Positions 8,472 to 16,798 of a stretch of 64,000 nt of DNA are shown here, in pieces. The position numbers were made by a program, and so were the translations under genes. The DNA lies in contig DUCO01000015.1 in NCBI GenBank assembly GCA_012959765.1, positions 25,912 through 89,911 of the forward strand, written 5' to 3'. How positions within the stretch are numbered: the stretch's first letter is position 1; each line of letters opens with the position of its first letter. The notes under the pieces were generated by a model. The model did no database searches, was not told where the DNA came from, and saw only the letters and a program-made list of their open reading frames with translations. Source of the stretch: Dehalococcoidia bacterium (lineage in GTDB: Bacteria > Chloroflexota > Dehalococcoidia > Lucifugimonadales > Lucifugimonadaceae).

Positions 8472-9633
8472 TCACCCGGTTGTCACCTATGTAATCCCAG
8501 TCAAACTCAAACCCCAACCCATCACCCTGCGGCAATAACACATTCCCCTCCGAATCCATCGGATCGCAAGGCGCCTTTAAATAAAGAGGCGTCACATCGT
8601 AATCACCCAACGGATGATCCGCCGGATACAACAACCCCCGCTCGAAAAACTCGCACGTCTCAGCCGAAGTCGAACCCAGAATCGCAGCGTTGCCAAACCC
8701 GCCCACATGCATCTCGCACGGCAACCCGAACGACTCGTACATATCGACCGCTTTTCGACACGCCGTCAACCCCCCAAAGTTCACATCGATGCGACCGATA
8801 TCAGTAGCTTTCTGAGCCACCCACTCGGCACGCGAATAGTGCATGCCAGTAGCCAACTCCGGACCACAAATCGGAATATCCAACTCAGCAGACAACCGCC
8901 TGTAAGGCTCAACCACCCGCTCATCCATCGGATGCTCAAAAAAGTAAAAGCCTAGCTTCTCGATCTCACGACCCACCATCAACGACTCCTGAAGCGAATA
9001 AATGCCCCACGGATCAAGCATCAAAGTCATCGAATCGCCAACCGCATCGTAAACCGCCTCGCAAACCTCCAAATCGGCCATCGGGAACGCCGGCTTGCCC
9101 GGCACAGGCTCCAACGTCTCAGGGTCTGCATAGATGTAAGCGTGAATCTTGAACGCCGTGTAACCCTTGGCCCGACTCTCCAACGCAAGCTTTGCATAAA
9201 CGTCTGGCGATCCGATATTCGGCGCGGTCGAAGCGTACGCCCTGGCCTTCGTGCGAACCCGACCCATCAGCGAAGCCACCGACTGCCCTGCAGCCCGACC
9301 CGCCAGATCCCACAGAGCAGAATCGATGTTCCCGACCAGCGCCTCTGAAAATCCCCTGTTCGCCTTCATCCACTCCCACAACAACCCACGATCCAGCGGA
9401 TCCTGACCCATCAGTAAAGGCTTCACCAACCGCTCAATCTCGTCAGTCGAAGCGCCATAAAAATACGAATGCGCCCCACCAACCGCATAACCCTCAACAC
9501 CATCGTCCGTAACAATCTTCGTCAGCGTCTGCACCCCATCGTGCACCTCGCCATCAGTCCCATAACCCCACTTCGTCCCATGGCTGTAAACAGGCAACCG
9601 AAACCGAATCAGCTCAACATCAACAATTTTCAT
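8464..9633 (-). CDS. Enolase-superfamily enzyme, mandelate racemase/muconate lactonizing type
   Basis: 389 residues, usual family length, starting MKIVDVELIRFRLPVY. Metal ligands are D207 (MLDPWG), E233 (FFEHP) and E259 (GPEL); a D283-H309 dyad (RIDVNFGG, CEMHVGG) is present. On the second strand the motif is K162-I-H164, i.e. KxH rather than KxK, a variant seen in uncharacterised racemase/dehydratase groups. It should act in the cytoplasm on a carboxylate substrate by abstracting an alpha proton. It is the most upstream gene of the enolase-enolase-UxuA series. It is only distantly similar to its neighbour at 6985, so this is not a recent duplication. Substrate not predictable. Confidence 0.9.
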   Translation of the reverse strand: MKIVDVELIRFRLPVYSHGTKWGYGTDGEVHDGVQTLTKIVTDDGVEGYAVGGAHSYFYGASTDEIERLVKPLLMGQDPLDRGLLWEWMKANRGFSEALVGNIDSALWDLAGRAAGQSVASLMGRVRTKARAYASTAPNIGSPDVYAKLALESRAKGYTAFKIHAYIYADPETLEPVPGKPAFPMADLEVCEAVYDAVGDSMTLMLDPWGIYSLQESLMVGREIEKLGFYFFEHPMDERVVEPYRRLSAELDIPICGPELATGMHYSRAEWVAQKATDIGRIDVNFGGLTACRKAVDMYESFGLPCEMHVGGFGNAAILGSTSAETCEFFERGLLYPADHPLGDYDVTPLYLKAPCDPMDSEGNVLLPQGDGLGFEFDWDYIGDNRVSG

Positions 9634-9721
9634 GAGGGACTCCAGAGTCCAAAAACAACAACGCAGACGCGACGCGACGCAGCATACCCCGAATGAAAAG
9701 AAAATTACCCGGCAACGCCCA

Positions 9722-9816
9722 CTGTCATCCTGATGAAAATCAGGATCTGTGCCAACCTACCAATAACCCAACGCCCCAGCCAACACCTAATCAGCAAGAA
9801 AACGCAGCCTAGCCAC
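9722..9816. repeat. A-B composite repeat, copy 3 (B degenerate)
   Basis: Hairpin A is the GAAA-loop form CCTGAT-GAAA-ATCAGG, followed by the CA-rich spacer. Hairpin B has decayed (AACGCAGCCTAGCCAC). The copy lies between divergent genes, not after a stop codon. Confidence 0.8.
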
Positions 9817-9926
9817 CTCGAAACACCCGCCAGCACGTCACAACTCGGCCCGCCGCAAAATAACCATGCCACCCAACACTTCTCAAATCGACTTCGTCCT
9901 AAACTGCCAACCAACGGAGATGAATA

Positions 9927-10467
9927 ATGGCGAAAATCGTGCAAACAAATGTCGAGTCCTACTATTTCGTAAATCCCGCTAACGCAGCAATCCTCACGAG
10001 CTCCAGTCAGGGAAAAACCAACGCCATGGCGCTCGCATGGCACGCCACGTGCTCCCGCGATCCCCTTCAATACGGAGTACTTCACTCATGAATTGATCGC
10101 TGATTCAGGTGAATTCGTCATCAACTTCATGCCCGCCGAAAATGCTGATCTAGTCGCAAAAGTCGCAGGCTGCAGCGGGAGCGATGTAGACAAATTCGAC
10201 GCGTTTGAAATCCAGACAACTCCGGCATCTACAGTCGAAGCACCCGTACTCAGCGCTCCCTACGCGTTCTATGAATGCAAAACAATCGACCGCCAGAGCT
10301 ACGGTGACCACGATCTATTCGCTGGACGCGTTACAGCCGTGCAATGGGAAGAATCAGCGTTTTTCAAAGATGGAACTATCGATCTGGAGCACGCATCACC
10401 GGCTCTATACATTGGCGAAGATCAATACACCCGGGCGTCGCAAACATTCCACCACCCCCGAAATTAA
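9927..10467 (+). pseudogene. Flavin reductase-like (FMN-binding split barrel) protein, frameshifted
   Basis: ATG at 9927 with GGAG seven bases upstream. The first frame reads to QGKTNAMALAWHATCSRDPL, then QYGVLHS and a stop at 10089-10091. Reading resumes one base later in the +1 frame at 10081 as FTHELIADSGEFVINF and continues to LEHASPALYIGEDQY, stop at 10465. Both halves match the flavin-reductase-like/DIM6-NTAB family (GKTNAM, THELI, GEFVVN, GDHDLF). Intact members carry about five extra residues before the FTHELI segment, so a small deletion of 3n+1 or 3n+2 bases is the likely lesion. The stop overlaps by 4 bp the stop of the convergent regulator gene. A sequencing error could cause a frameshift, but the missing residues argue for real decay. 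Confidence 0.8.
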
Positions 10468-11171
10468 GCCGGCCGCAACCGAATCTGGCTACTCACCCCG
10501 TACCCAAGCACCGCACTCTCATCGCCAATCTGCAACGTAACCACACCCCGATAAGGAGCAATATCCGAAACAACCACCTCAACACCCGGCAACACACCAC
10601 TCTCACTCAAATACGCAATCAGCTCCGAATCATCCTCAGGAATCCGATCCACAATCATCGGCTTCCCAGTCGGAGCATTATCCAAAGCCACCACTCCACC
10701 CGGCTCCCGGTACCCACTACCCGGAATCGGCTGACCAAAAGGATCAGTCTTCGGATTCCCTAACCGATCCTGAATCCGCTTCTCAAGCGTTGAACTCAAA
10801 GCATGCTCCAGCATGTGCGCCTCAGCATCCACCTCGTGCAACGGCACACCAAGCAAATCAACCACCATCCGCGCCGCCAAACGGTGCTTCCTGATCATCG
10901 ACTCCGCAAGCTTCCGACCCTTTGGAGTCAGATCAATATCACGCGTATCACCCAACCGAATCAGCGACTCACGCTCCATTCGACGCAACATTCCCGATAC
11001 CGCCGGAAGCGAAGTACCCAAATTCTCACTTGCAGGCACACGCCTCAACTGCTCCACCAAATTCGAATTGCTCACCTTCTCTCCACGCTCCTGCACCACG
11101 TAGATCGACAACAAGTAGTTCTCCATCGCCTGTGTCAGGCGAGGCGCATCTTGCTTTCCTTGATCAGCCAT
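10464..11171 (-). CDS. DtxR/MntR-family metal-dependent transcriptional regulator
   Basis: 235 residues. An N-terminal winged helix (about 12-75: LTQAMENYLLSIYVVQERG, then SLPAVSGMLRRMERE) is followed by the dimerisation/metal region (RKHRLAARMVVDLLGVPLHE, EAHMLEHALS) and a C-terminal FeoA/SH3-like domain (about 160-235). The E-x2-x-E-H type metal residues in the HMLEH segment match Fe/Mn-sensing repressors. It probably represses metal-uptake genes when metal is bound. Converges with the flavin reductase remnant and is divergent from the lipoprotein gene at 11264, with 92 bp between them that may hold its operator. Confidence 0.92.
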   Translation of the reverse strand: MADQGKQDAPRLTQAMENYLLSIYVVQERGEKVSNSNLVEQLRRVPASENLGTSLPAVSGMLRRMERESLIRLGDTRDIDLTPKGRKLAESMIRKHRLAARMVVDLLGVPLHEVDAEAHMLEHALSSTLEKRIQDRLGNPKTDPFGQPIPGSGYREPGGVVALDNAPTGKPMIVDRIPEDDSELIAYLSESGVLPGVEVVVSDIAPYRGVVTLQIGDESAVLGYGVSSQIRLRPA

Positions 11172-11263
11172 ACCCGAACCCTCTGTTCACTCAAAGTCCA
11201 GTCACACACGAACCGCAACTCACACCCCATGTTACGACATAACTTCGCACACACGAACACCAA

Positions 11264-11989
11264 ATGAAACGAATCGAGATCCTCGTCATCGCTCTGATGG
11301 CACTATTGGTCATCAGTTGCGGCGCGTCCGATTCCACCAGCATGAATATCTTCGAAGAAAACGTTCCCAACTTCTCCGAACGAAACGATCTTTCAGATAT
11401 CGACAACGTCGATGAAACCGAACTCGAAATCATCCGACTCCTCACCGAAGGCCACGTCATGTACCGCCGATTCGAGATATTCAACAAACGAATGAACAAC
11501 CCACTCGACTGCACCGAACGCCCCGGTTCCCGACCCAAAGAAGTCTGCGAAAGCTACCCTGAACGGGTAGTCGGTGAAACATGGGAATCAGCCGAGTCAT
11601 CAGGTATGCGAACCGCAGTATTCGGGCGCGAATCCAATCTCGACGGCACAGTTCTCGCTAATTCAATAAGTGGTGAACGGACACATATCGAAACCGGCCG
11701 ACAATGGTCCAGCGGCCACAAAATCGGAACCAACCTGTTCATAACCATCGAAAACATATCGGTATCACTCGAAAGAGTCTATGAACGCCACGAAAATCTC
11801 GAAGACGGCGAATTTCTGGGCCGACCCAGCATCGTCGTTCCTGAAGGCATATTCGAATACCAACTCGCAAACCCGCTCATCCAACGCACCACCCGCTGGC
11901 AGGACTCCGACGACGGCTCCCCGTTCATGCTAAGCGAAGCAAAAGTCACCGACTTCGCCATGCTCCCACCCAACTCGTTCCCAAACTAG
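11264..11989 (+). CDS. Hypothetical lipoprotein
   Basis: 241 residues with an N-terminal signal sequence (MKRIEILVIALMALLVISCG); the lipobox VISC puts the lipidated cysteine at residue 19. The mature part is acidic and has no transmembrane segment or recognised domain; it holds a Cys-containing stretch (LDCTERPGSRPKEVCES) that could form a disulfide outside the cell. It is followed 87 bp later by another exported/membrane protein gene on the same strand. Family not recognised. Confidence 0.75.
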   Translation: MKRIEILVIALMALLVISCGASDSTSMNIFEENVPNFSERNDLSDIDNVDETELEIIRLLTEGHVMYRRFEIFNKRMNNPLDCTERPGSRPKEVCESYPERVVGETWESAESSGMRTAVFGRESNLDGTVLANSISGERTHIETGRQWSSGHKIGTNLFITIENISVSLERVYERHENLEDGEFLGRPSIVVPEGIFEYQLANPLIQRTTRWQDSDDGSPFMLSEAKVTDFAMLPPNSFPN

Positions 11990-12076
11990 TCCACCCGCTA
12001 AAAGAAAAACCAACCAGTCACCGACGAATTTCTGAAAGCCAACGCCTCAATCTGGAAGCGATTCTTCAGCCCTTCG

Positions 12077-12745
12077 ATGCCCGAATGGACCCCCGCAAAG
12101 GTCGCAGTAGTGGTTCTTGTTGCTGTGACTCTACTGCTCGGGATTATCCAGTTCTTCCCAGAGCGATCAACCCGAAATTTCGCGGCGACCGCAGTCGAAA
12201 CCGCGCAACTCCAGTGCACAAACGTAAACCTCGCTGCATACGAAGGACTTCAAACCTCTGTCAAAACCGATGACGGTTTCTCAGGCGGCGCTTACTCCCC
12301 CATCGGCGGTGTCTTCATCGAAGGACACCTAACGAACACGAGCCCCAATGAAATATTCCTCATCTTCGACACCAATATATCGCCCATTTCCGCTGGTTTC
12401 GCAGACTCAACAATCATTAGCGATGCTTCCAGATGGTCGAGAACCCTTATGGAGGTCAAAGGCTCTCCCCTGGCAAAAAACTGGAACCAGAATCACGGAT
12501 ACTTTATCGCCTCGGGCCAGACCGTCGAATTCAAGCTCATGGCATCCAGATTCGAGGTCGACCCAGCAGAAAAAAACAACCTGGCAATAAGTTGGAATTT
12601 TGTAGATCTCGAATCCCTTACAGAAAAACGGACTAACCCGGTTATCAACTTTGAACGCACCGGATCGTCGCTGGTATGGAGCGAAAGCGAAATCTACTGG
12701 AGGCAACCAACCGCCGAATACCATCCCGAACTTCGGGTTCCTTGA
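12077..12745 (+). CDS. Hypothetical single-pass membrane protein
   Basis: 222 residues with one strong membrane helix near the N-terminus (about residues 8-26) and an outside domain of about 190 residues without a recognised family. The open frame extends 22 codons upstream of the ATG, back to a TAA, with protein-like composition (ANASIWKRFF) but no ATG/GTG/TTG, so the true start could be an unusual codon there. It overlaps the next open frame but ends 46 bp before the tag start. Confidence 0.65.
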   Translation: MPEWTPAKVAVVVLVAVTLLLGIIQFFPERSTRNFAATAVETAQLQCTNVNLAAYEGLQTSVKTDDGFSGGAYSPIGGVFIEGHLTNTSPNEIFLIFDTNISPISAGFADSTIISDASRWSRTLMEVKGSPLAKNWNQNHGYFIASGQTVEFKLMASRFEVDPAEKNNLAISWNFVDLESLTEKRTNPVINFERTGSSLVWSESEIYWRQPTAEYHPELRVP

Positions 12746-12791
12746 GACAGCCCCAACCTTCTTCCCAGCCGAAAACGATAACCTCCCACGC

Positions 12792-13385
12792 ATGACTACT
12801 AAAGAACAACGCGACGCCGTCCGCTGCTTCGGCACCGGATCACCCATCTACGAGGCATACCACGACGAAGAATGGGGCGTGCCAATCCACGACGATCGAC
12901 ACCTCTTCGAACTCCTGATCCTCGAAGGCGCACAGGCCGGACTCTCGTGGGAAACCATTCTCAAACGACGCGAAACCTACCGCGCAGCATTCGACAACTT
13001 CGATGTCGGCAAAGTAGCCAACTACGGCCAAATAAAAATAGCAGCACTGCTGCAAGATGAAGGCATCATCCGCAACAAGCTAAAAGTAAACGCGGCAATC
13101 AAAAACGCCAACGCCGTACTAGAAATCCAGAAAGAATTCGACAGCCTCGACGCCTATCTCTGGAACTTCGTATATGGAAGCCCGCTCCAACCCGAATGGC
13201 TATCGATAAGCGACGTCCATGCCGAAACACCCATCTCAACCGCCCTCAGTAAAGACCTCAAAAATCGAGGTATGGCCTTCGTGGGTCCCACCATCATGTA
13301 CGCATTCATGCAATCCACCGGCATGGTCAACGACCACCAAACAACCTGCTGGCGCCACCAACAAGTACAAAATATGACCGACTAA
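12792..13385 (+). CDS. tag: DNA-3-methyladenine glycosylase I
   Basis: 197 residues from ATG 12792. TagI excises 3-methyladenine (and 3-methylguanine poorly) from alkylated DNA. The family zinc snap is visible: a Cys in the N-terminal RCFGTG, the His of AYHDEEWGVP, and the C-terminal His and Cys of VNDHQTTCWRH with the correct four-residue spacing. The helix-hairpin core GLSWETILKRR and the segment GMAFVGPTIMYAFMQ, which carries the recognition residues, are intact. The open frame extends upstream to 12651, but that part overlaps the preceding gene and is not family-like. Confidence 0.95.
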   Translation: MTTKEQRDAVRCFGTGSPIYEAYHDEEWGVPIHDDRHLFELLILEGAQAGLSWETILKRRETYRAAFDNFDVGKVANYGQIKIAALLQDEGIIRNKLKVNAAIKNANAVLEIQKEFDSLDAYLWNFVYGSPLQPEWLSISDVHAETPISTALSKDLKNRGMAFVGPTIMYAFMQSTGMVNDHQTTCWRHQQVQNMTD

Positions 13386-13412
13386 CCCACCAAGACCGTA
13401 AACCATCTACAT

Positions 13413-13476
13413 TGTCATCCTGATGAAAATCAGGATCTATGCCCAACCCCCAACAACCCGACTATCCAGCCAACAC
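13413..13476. repeat. A-B composite repeat, copy 4 (A half only)
   Basis: Hairpin A in the GAAA-loop form and the CA-rich spacer up to CAGCCAACACGC; hairpin B is absent and family C repeat sequence follows 16 bp later. It lies 28 bp after the stop of the plus-strand tag gene, in the same orientation as all the other copies. Confidence 0.8.
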
Positions 13477-13491
13477 GCGCCCGAAACAAAC

Positions 13492-13576
13492 GCACCCTCT
13501 CGACCGGGGGAGCTAAACGGGGAGAGTGCGACGCGCGACCAAGCACGAATGTGCGCCCGGAGCTAACGCAAAAAAA
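13492..13576. repeat. Dispersed repeat family C, copy 1
   Basis: Core GCGACGCGCGACCAAGCACG followed by AATGTGCGCCCGGAGCTAAC and an A-tract. It contains a small hairpin GCAC-GAAT-GTGC. It ends 13 bp from the stop of the minus-strand gene at 13589. Confidence 0.85.
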
Positions 13577-13588
13577 TCGCCTCGCTAC

Positions 13589-14614
13589 CTACCAGTCGGC
13601 GCCGATCTTCAGGTTGGCAATCGACGTCTTGCGAACCTGCTGCTCGCCGTTCTTATCCATCCCATACAAATTGAACGAACCATCACCATCCGAAAGAAAC
13701 AGAATCGAAGCCCCATCACCGCTCCACAACGGAGCCATATCAACAACCCTGTTCGAAGTCAGCTGCCTCGTATCCTTGCCATCCCTACCCGTCACGTAAA
13801 TCTCAGCATTCCCAGTCAACTCACTAACAAAAACCAACTGCTTGCTATCCGGCGACCAATCGAAAGGACTCACCGCCAGAATCCCCGAAGCAACCACCTT
13901 CACGTTCTCGCCATCCTTGTCCATCACCACAAGCGAAAACGAACCATCATCCGTCTCGCGCTTAAACGCAATAAACTGACCGTTTCGGGACCAATGCGGA
14001 TCGCTATCAGCGTAAACCGTCAGAGTGATCTCATCAACCCCCGTCGGATTCCGACGTCGAATGCCGCTCCCATCACCCTCGATCGCCGAATAAACCACCC
14101 AATCACCGTCTGGCGACCAATCACCAATTCGAACGTCTTCAAAGGGCGAAGTTAGCGAAACCGACTCGTCCGACTCCGTATCGAGAATCACAATGCCATG
14201 AACGGCATCGTTCACCACCTCGAGACCTATCCGGGTCGAATCTGGCGACCATCGGAAAGCAGCCAAAACAGTGTCCGGCGACGTCACAAGCCGCTTCGAT
14301 TCCCCCTCCGAATCCATCACCCACAAAGCCGTCCCACCGTTGCGATCCGACATAAAAGCGATCTGATCCTTGTTCGGCGACCACGCAGGTGCGAAATCGA
14401 TACCCACCGCCGTCGTCAACCGAATCGGATCATCGCTATCGGCACTTATCTTGTAAATATCAACATTGCCATTTACATCGGCGCTGAACACGGCATCCGC
14501 CGAATCCGAAGCCGAATCGCCACAACCTGCTGCAATCACGACCAGTAAAACTAGCCACGTCAAAACAACCAATCGAATCGGAAAAGTGGAACTCGTCTTC
14601 TTGGAAATCGTCAT
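13589..14614 (-). CDS. TolB-like PD40 beta-propeller lipoprotein
   Basis: 341 residues from Met at 14614. The signal peptide with lipobox AAGC (VVIAAGCGDS) makes it an exported lipoprotein. At least six PD40/WD40-like repeats follow, each with the motif APAWSPNKDQIAFMSDRNG and variants (RWSPDSTRIG, DWSPDGDWVVYS, HWSRNGQFIAF, DWSPDSKQLVFVS, LWSGDGASILFLS). These are the blades seen in TolB and in DPP IV-type N-domains. The open frame extends to 14713, but the signal peptide and family pattern favour 14614. It probably has a scaffolding or ligand-binding role at the cell surface; no peptidase domain is attached. Confidence 0.85.
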   Translation of the reverse strand: MTISKKTSSTFPIRLVVLTWLVLLVVIAAGCGDSASDSADAVFSADVNGNVDIYKISADSDDPIRLTTAVGIDFAPAWSPNKDQIAFMSDRNGGTALWVMDSEGESKRLVTSPDTVLAAFRWSPDSTRIGLEVVNDAVHGIVILDTESDESVSLTSPFEDVRIGDWSPDGDWVVYSAIEGDGSGIRRRNPTGVDEITLTVYADSDPHWSRNGQFIAFKRETDDGSFSLVVMDKDGENVKVVASGILAVSPFDWSPDSKQLVFVSELTGNAEIYVTGRDGKDTRQLTSNRVVDMAPLWSGDGASILFLSDGDGSFNLYGMDKNGEQQVRKTSIANLKIGADW

Positions 14615-14745
14615 CGTTACCGCAAGGCCTACCAAATCGTGCTGCGCAAATAATCGTCGAGTCAAAACGAAAAACATCGGTCTATCAATAGCAACGTAAG
14701 AATAACGTATCACGCCAACCCGCCGTCAGAATACAACAACCCCAC

Positions 14746-14840
14746 TGTCATCCTGAACTCATTTCAAGACCTGTGCCCAAACCCCAAACTACCAATCAAT
14801 CCAACTACCACTCAAAAGGCAAGAAAAAGTGGCACCGCCA
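14746..14840. repeat. A-B composite repeat, copy 5
   Basis: Diverged hairpin A (CCTGAACTCATTTCAAG), then spacer and AGGCAAGAAAAAGTGGC with ACC loop and truncated GCCA. It is followed immediately by another A half (copy 6). Confidence 0.8.
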
Positions 14841-14842
14841 GC

Positions 14843-14876
14843 TGTCACCCTGATGAAAATCAGGATCTGCGCACTT
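14843..14876. repeat. A-B composite repeat, copy 6 (A half only)
   Basis: CCTGAT-GAAA-ATCAGG hairpin directly abutting copy 5; the rest is replaced by family C sequence. Confidence 0.75.
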
Positions 14877-14912
14877 CAGCCAACACATCCGATGACGCTC
14901 GGAGCCTGTCCG

Positions 14913-15006
14913 TGTCCTCCCTCCCAGACCGCGAAGCAAGAGCGGCGACCAAGCACGAATGCGCGCCCGGAGCTAAACGCCAGCGCCCGGCGCTAACGCA
15001 AAAAAT
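14913..15006. repeat. Dispersed repeat family C, copy 2
   Basis: Contains CCCTCCCAGA, then GGCGACCAAGCACGAATGCG, CGCCCGGAGCTAAACGC, a partial duplication CAGCGCCCGGCGCTAACGC and an A-tract. It lies 64 bp upstream of tRNA-Asn. Confidence 0.8.
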
Positions 15007-15069
15007 AACCAACCACCTAACGCCAAATCAAAATCCCCGCGGTATCATCAATTAGCGCACCACACGCAT

Positions 15070-15144
15070 TCCCGAGTAGCTCAGTGGTAGAGCAGCTGAC
15101 TGTTAATCAGCGGGTCGTAGGTTCGAATCCTGCCTCGGGAGCCA
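15070..15144 (+). tRNA. tRNA-Asn (GTT)
   Basis: 75 nt with CCA encoded. Acceptor TCCCGAG pairs with CTCGGGA; D arm AGCTCAGTGGTAGAGC; anticodon stem GCTGA/TCAGC around loop CTGTTAA, giving anticodon GTT; T arm GTAGGTTCGAATCCTGC. Confidence 0.97.
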
Positions 15145-15167
15145 TACTGAATTCATACTGAACAAGA

Positions 15168-15191
15168 CCTCGGATATTTCCGGGGTTTTTT
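15168..15191 (+). terminator. Intrinsic terminator of tRNA-Asn
   Basis: CCTCGGA-TATT-TCCGGGG followed by six T, 24 bp after the tRNA. Confidence 0.85.
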
Positions 15192-15252
15192 CGCGGAATG
15201 GTCACTAACTGGTCACAGGCGTCTCAAAAGTAGCTCGTTAATCAGCACCCGC

Positions 15253-15394
15253 GGATCTGTCAGTACTCAGTGCTCGACCCTGTTTTTAGCCGTAGGAATG
15301 ACATCCAACATTCGTGTGCCGAGAACGAATGCACCGATATGCATAGCAAAATTAGGCACGAATTTGAGCTTGAGCACTGAGTTCTGACAGAACC
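15253..15394. mobile_element. MITE-like terminal-inverted-repeat element, copy 1
   Basis: 142 bp. The left end GGATCTGTCAGTACTCAGTG and the inverted right end GGTTCTGTCAGAACTCAGTG match over about 24 bp with two or three mismatches. The interior is homologous to the copy at 16568-16708 (shared GTTTTTAGCC, GAGAACGAA, AATT-GGC-CG-ATTTG). It has no coding capacity and no clear target-site duplication. It lies between tRNA-Asn and an SDR gene. Confidence 0.8.
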
Positions 15395-15528
15395 CTCCCC
15401 ACGAACTCCTGCTCGCAATCTCTTGGCTAACGGCAAAGCACTCACCGCAAAAAGCACTCACCCCCAACTCCGTTGAAGTAACATGCCGCCAAACATCCAG
15501 CGTCAGCACATCCAACGGAGAAAACATA

Positions 15529-16287
15529 ATGGCAAATGACAAAGTAGCGGTAGTCACAGGGGCAGGCAGCGGAGTCGGCAGAAGTGCGGCGTTAGCCCTA
15601 CTCGGCGACGGCTACAAAGTCACGCTGGTCGGCAGAAGACTCGATGCGCTGGAAGAAACAGCAGCCTTAGCCGGAAGCAACTCCGGAAACGCCCTATCCG
15701 TTTCAGCCGATGCCGGAAAAGCCGACGCCGTTGCAAACGTATTCAAGAAAACCATGGACACGTTTGGCGGCAGACTCGACGTGCTCTTCAACAACGCGGG
15801 AATCGGCGTAGGTGCGCCATCCCTCGAACAGATCACACCCGAACAGTGGCAATCCGTCGTCGACATCAACCTCACCGGCACCTTCCTCTGCACACGCGAA
15901 GCCATGCTCATCATGAAAGATCAAGACCCCATGGGCGGCCGCATAATCAACAACGGCTCCATCTCAGCCTTTGTCCCCCGACCAGGCTCCGCACCGTACA
16001 CAGCAACCAAACACGGCGTCACCGGACTCACCCGTTCGACCTCGCTCGACGGACGCAAATACGACATCGCCTGCTCACAGATCGACATCGGAAACGCCGC
16101 CACCCCCATGACCCAAAAATCAGATGATGGCCAAATGCAGCCATACGGAGAAATGGCCAAAGAACCCAGATTCGACGTCAAATACGTCGGCGAACAGGTC
16201 CTGTTCATCGCAAACCTGCCCCTCGACACCAACATCCAGTTCATGACCATCATGGCAACAAAAATGCCCTACATAGGCCGAGGCTAA
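15529..16287 (+). CDS. Short-chain dehydrogenase/reductase
   Basis: 252 residues. The N-terminal cofactor site [10 protein letters not shown] (residues 11-20), NNAGIG (about 87-92), the catalytic Ser in NNGSISAF and the YTATK motif (Tyr and Lys, about residues 156-160) identify a classical SDR using NAD(P)H. ATG 15529 has GGAG ten bases upstream. It is a monocistronic gene with its own terminator. The C-terminal region ([20 protein letters not shown]) resembles SDRs annotated as 3-oxoacyl-ACP reductase or glucose dehydrogenase; the substrate cannot be fixed. Confidence 0.9.
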   Translation: MANDKVAVVTGAGSGVGRSAALALLGDGYKVTLVGRRLDALEETAALAGSNSGNALSVSADAGKADAVANVFKKTMDTFGGRLDVLFNNAGIGVGAPSLEQITPEQWQSVVDINLTGTFLCTREAMLIMKDQDPMGGRIINNGSISAFVPRPGSAPYTATKHGVTGLTRSTSLDGRKYDIACSQIDIGNAATPMTQKSDDGQMQPYGEMAKEPRFDVKYVGEQVLFIANLPLDTNIQFMTIMATKMPYIGRG

Positions 16288-16325
16288 CCCTCCAGCACCC
16301 AAGAACGCTTATCGCAACCCAAATG

Positions 16326-16356
16326 AAAAGCCCCCAGAAGTTTTCCGGGGGCTTTT
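16326..16356 (+). terminator. Intrinsic terminator of SDR gene
   Basis: AAAAGCCCCC and GGGGGCTTTT arms around an 11-nt loop, 40 bp after the SDR stop; A- and T-tracts on both sides allow use in either direction. Confidence 0.85.
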
Positions 16357-16397
16357 CGCTGAATTTTCGCAGTGGACCTATGTGCTGAAGATCTCTA

Positions 16398-16560
16398 TCA
16401 GTGACCTGCTCGATTCAGCGTCGAGACAATGAAATCGGTCTTGGCATTGGTGTAACCAAGGCGACCAGTCTGATAATCCGCAGCGAGACGCCGTTTGAAA
16501 GCCGCATAGTCCTCAGAAATTTTCGGGTGGCTCCGGAGCTGGTCCCTGAACAGAAGCAAC
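16398..16560 (-). pseudogene. C-terminal remnant of a GrpB (UPF0157) family protein
   Basis: The minus strand has an open stretch of 53 codons ending at TGA 16398, reading LLFRDQLRSHPKISEDYAAF, then KRRLAADYQTGRLGYTNAKT and DFIVSTLNRAGH. This matches the GrpB/UPF0157 C-terminus (LLFRDYLRAHP..., YAALK, YTEAKxxF). No start codon or N-terminal half is present: the reading frame meets the left end of the MITE-like element at 16568, and no GrpB-like coding appears on the far side. The protein is therefore a remnant, with the element at the breakpoint. Confidence 0.7.
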
Positions 16561-16567
16561 CTTGACC

Positions 16568-16708
16568 GGATCTGTCAGGACTCAGCGCTCAACCCGGTTT
16601 TTAGCCTTGATATTGATATCTGACGTTAATGTATTGAGAACGAAGCATCGAAATTCCCGGCAGAATTTGGCCCGGATTTGGGCTTGTGCGCTGAGATCTG
16701 ACAGAACC
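16568..16708. mobile_element. MITE-like terminal-inverted-repeat element, copy 2
   Basis: 141 bp. Left GGATCTGTCAGGACTCAGCG and inverted right GGTTCTGTCAGATCTCAGCG. Outer flanks CTTGACCGG and CCGGTCAAG extend the palindrome beyond the element. The interior aligns along its length with copy 1. The left end abuts the GrpB remnant. Confidence 0.8.
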
Positions 16709-16798
16709 GGTCCGGTCAAGGCGAAGTTCCGAACCGACGGAATCGAGTTTACTGGCGGGATCAAACTAACTTTAGGCGATCAATCTGACGACCCTCAT

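Noticed and set aside
9723..9760. CRISPR-like array from the recurring hairpin A units
   Set aside because: The units are scattered over tens of kilobases with genes between them; there is no regular spacing, no spacer diversity and no cas gene.
13526..14155. 209-codon plus-strand frame antisense to the TolB-like gene
   Set aside because: Arg/His/Pro/Asn-rich composition typical of a shadow frame; the minus strand carries clear PD40 repeats, and the frame starts in family C repeat sequence.
15267..15557. Minus-strand frames within the MITE-like elements (15260-15557, 16582-16764)
   Set aside because: The similar end residues come from the homologous non-coding elements themselves; no start signals or family similarity.
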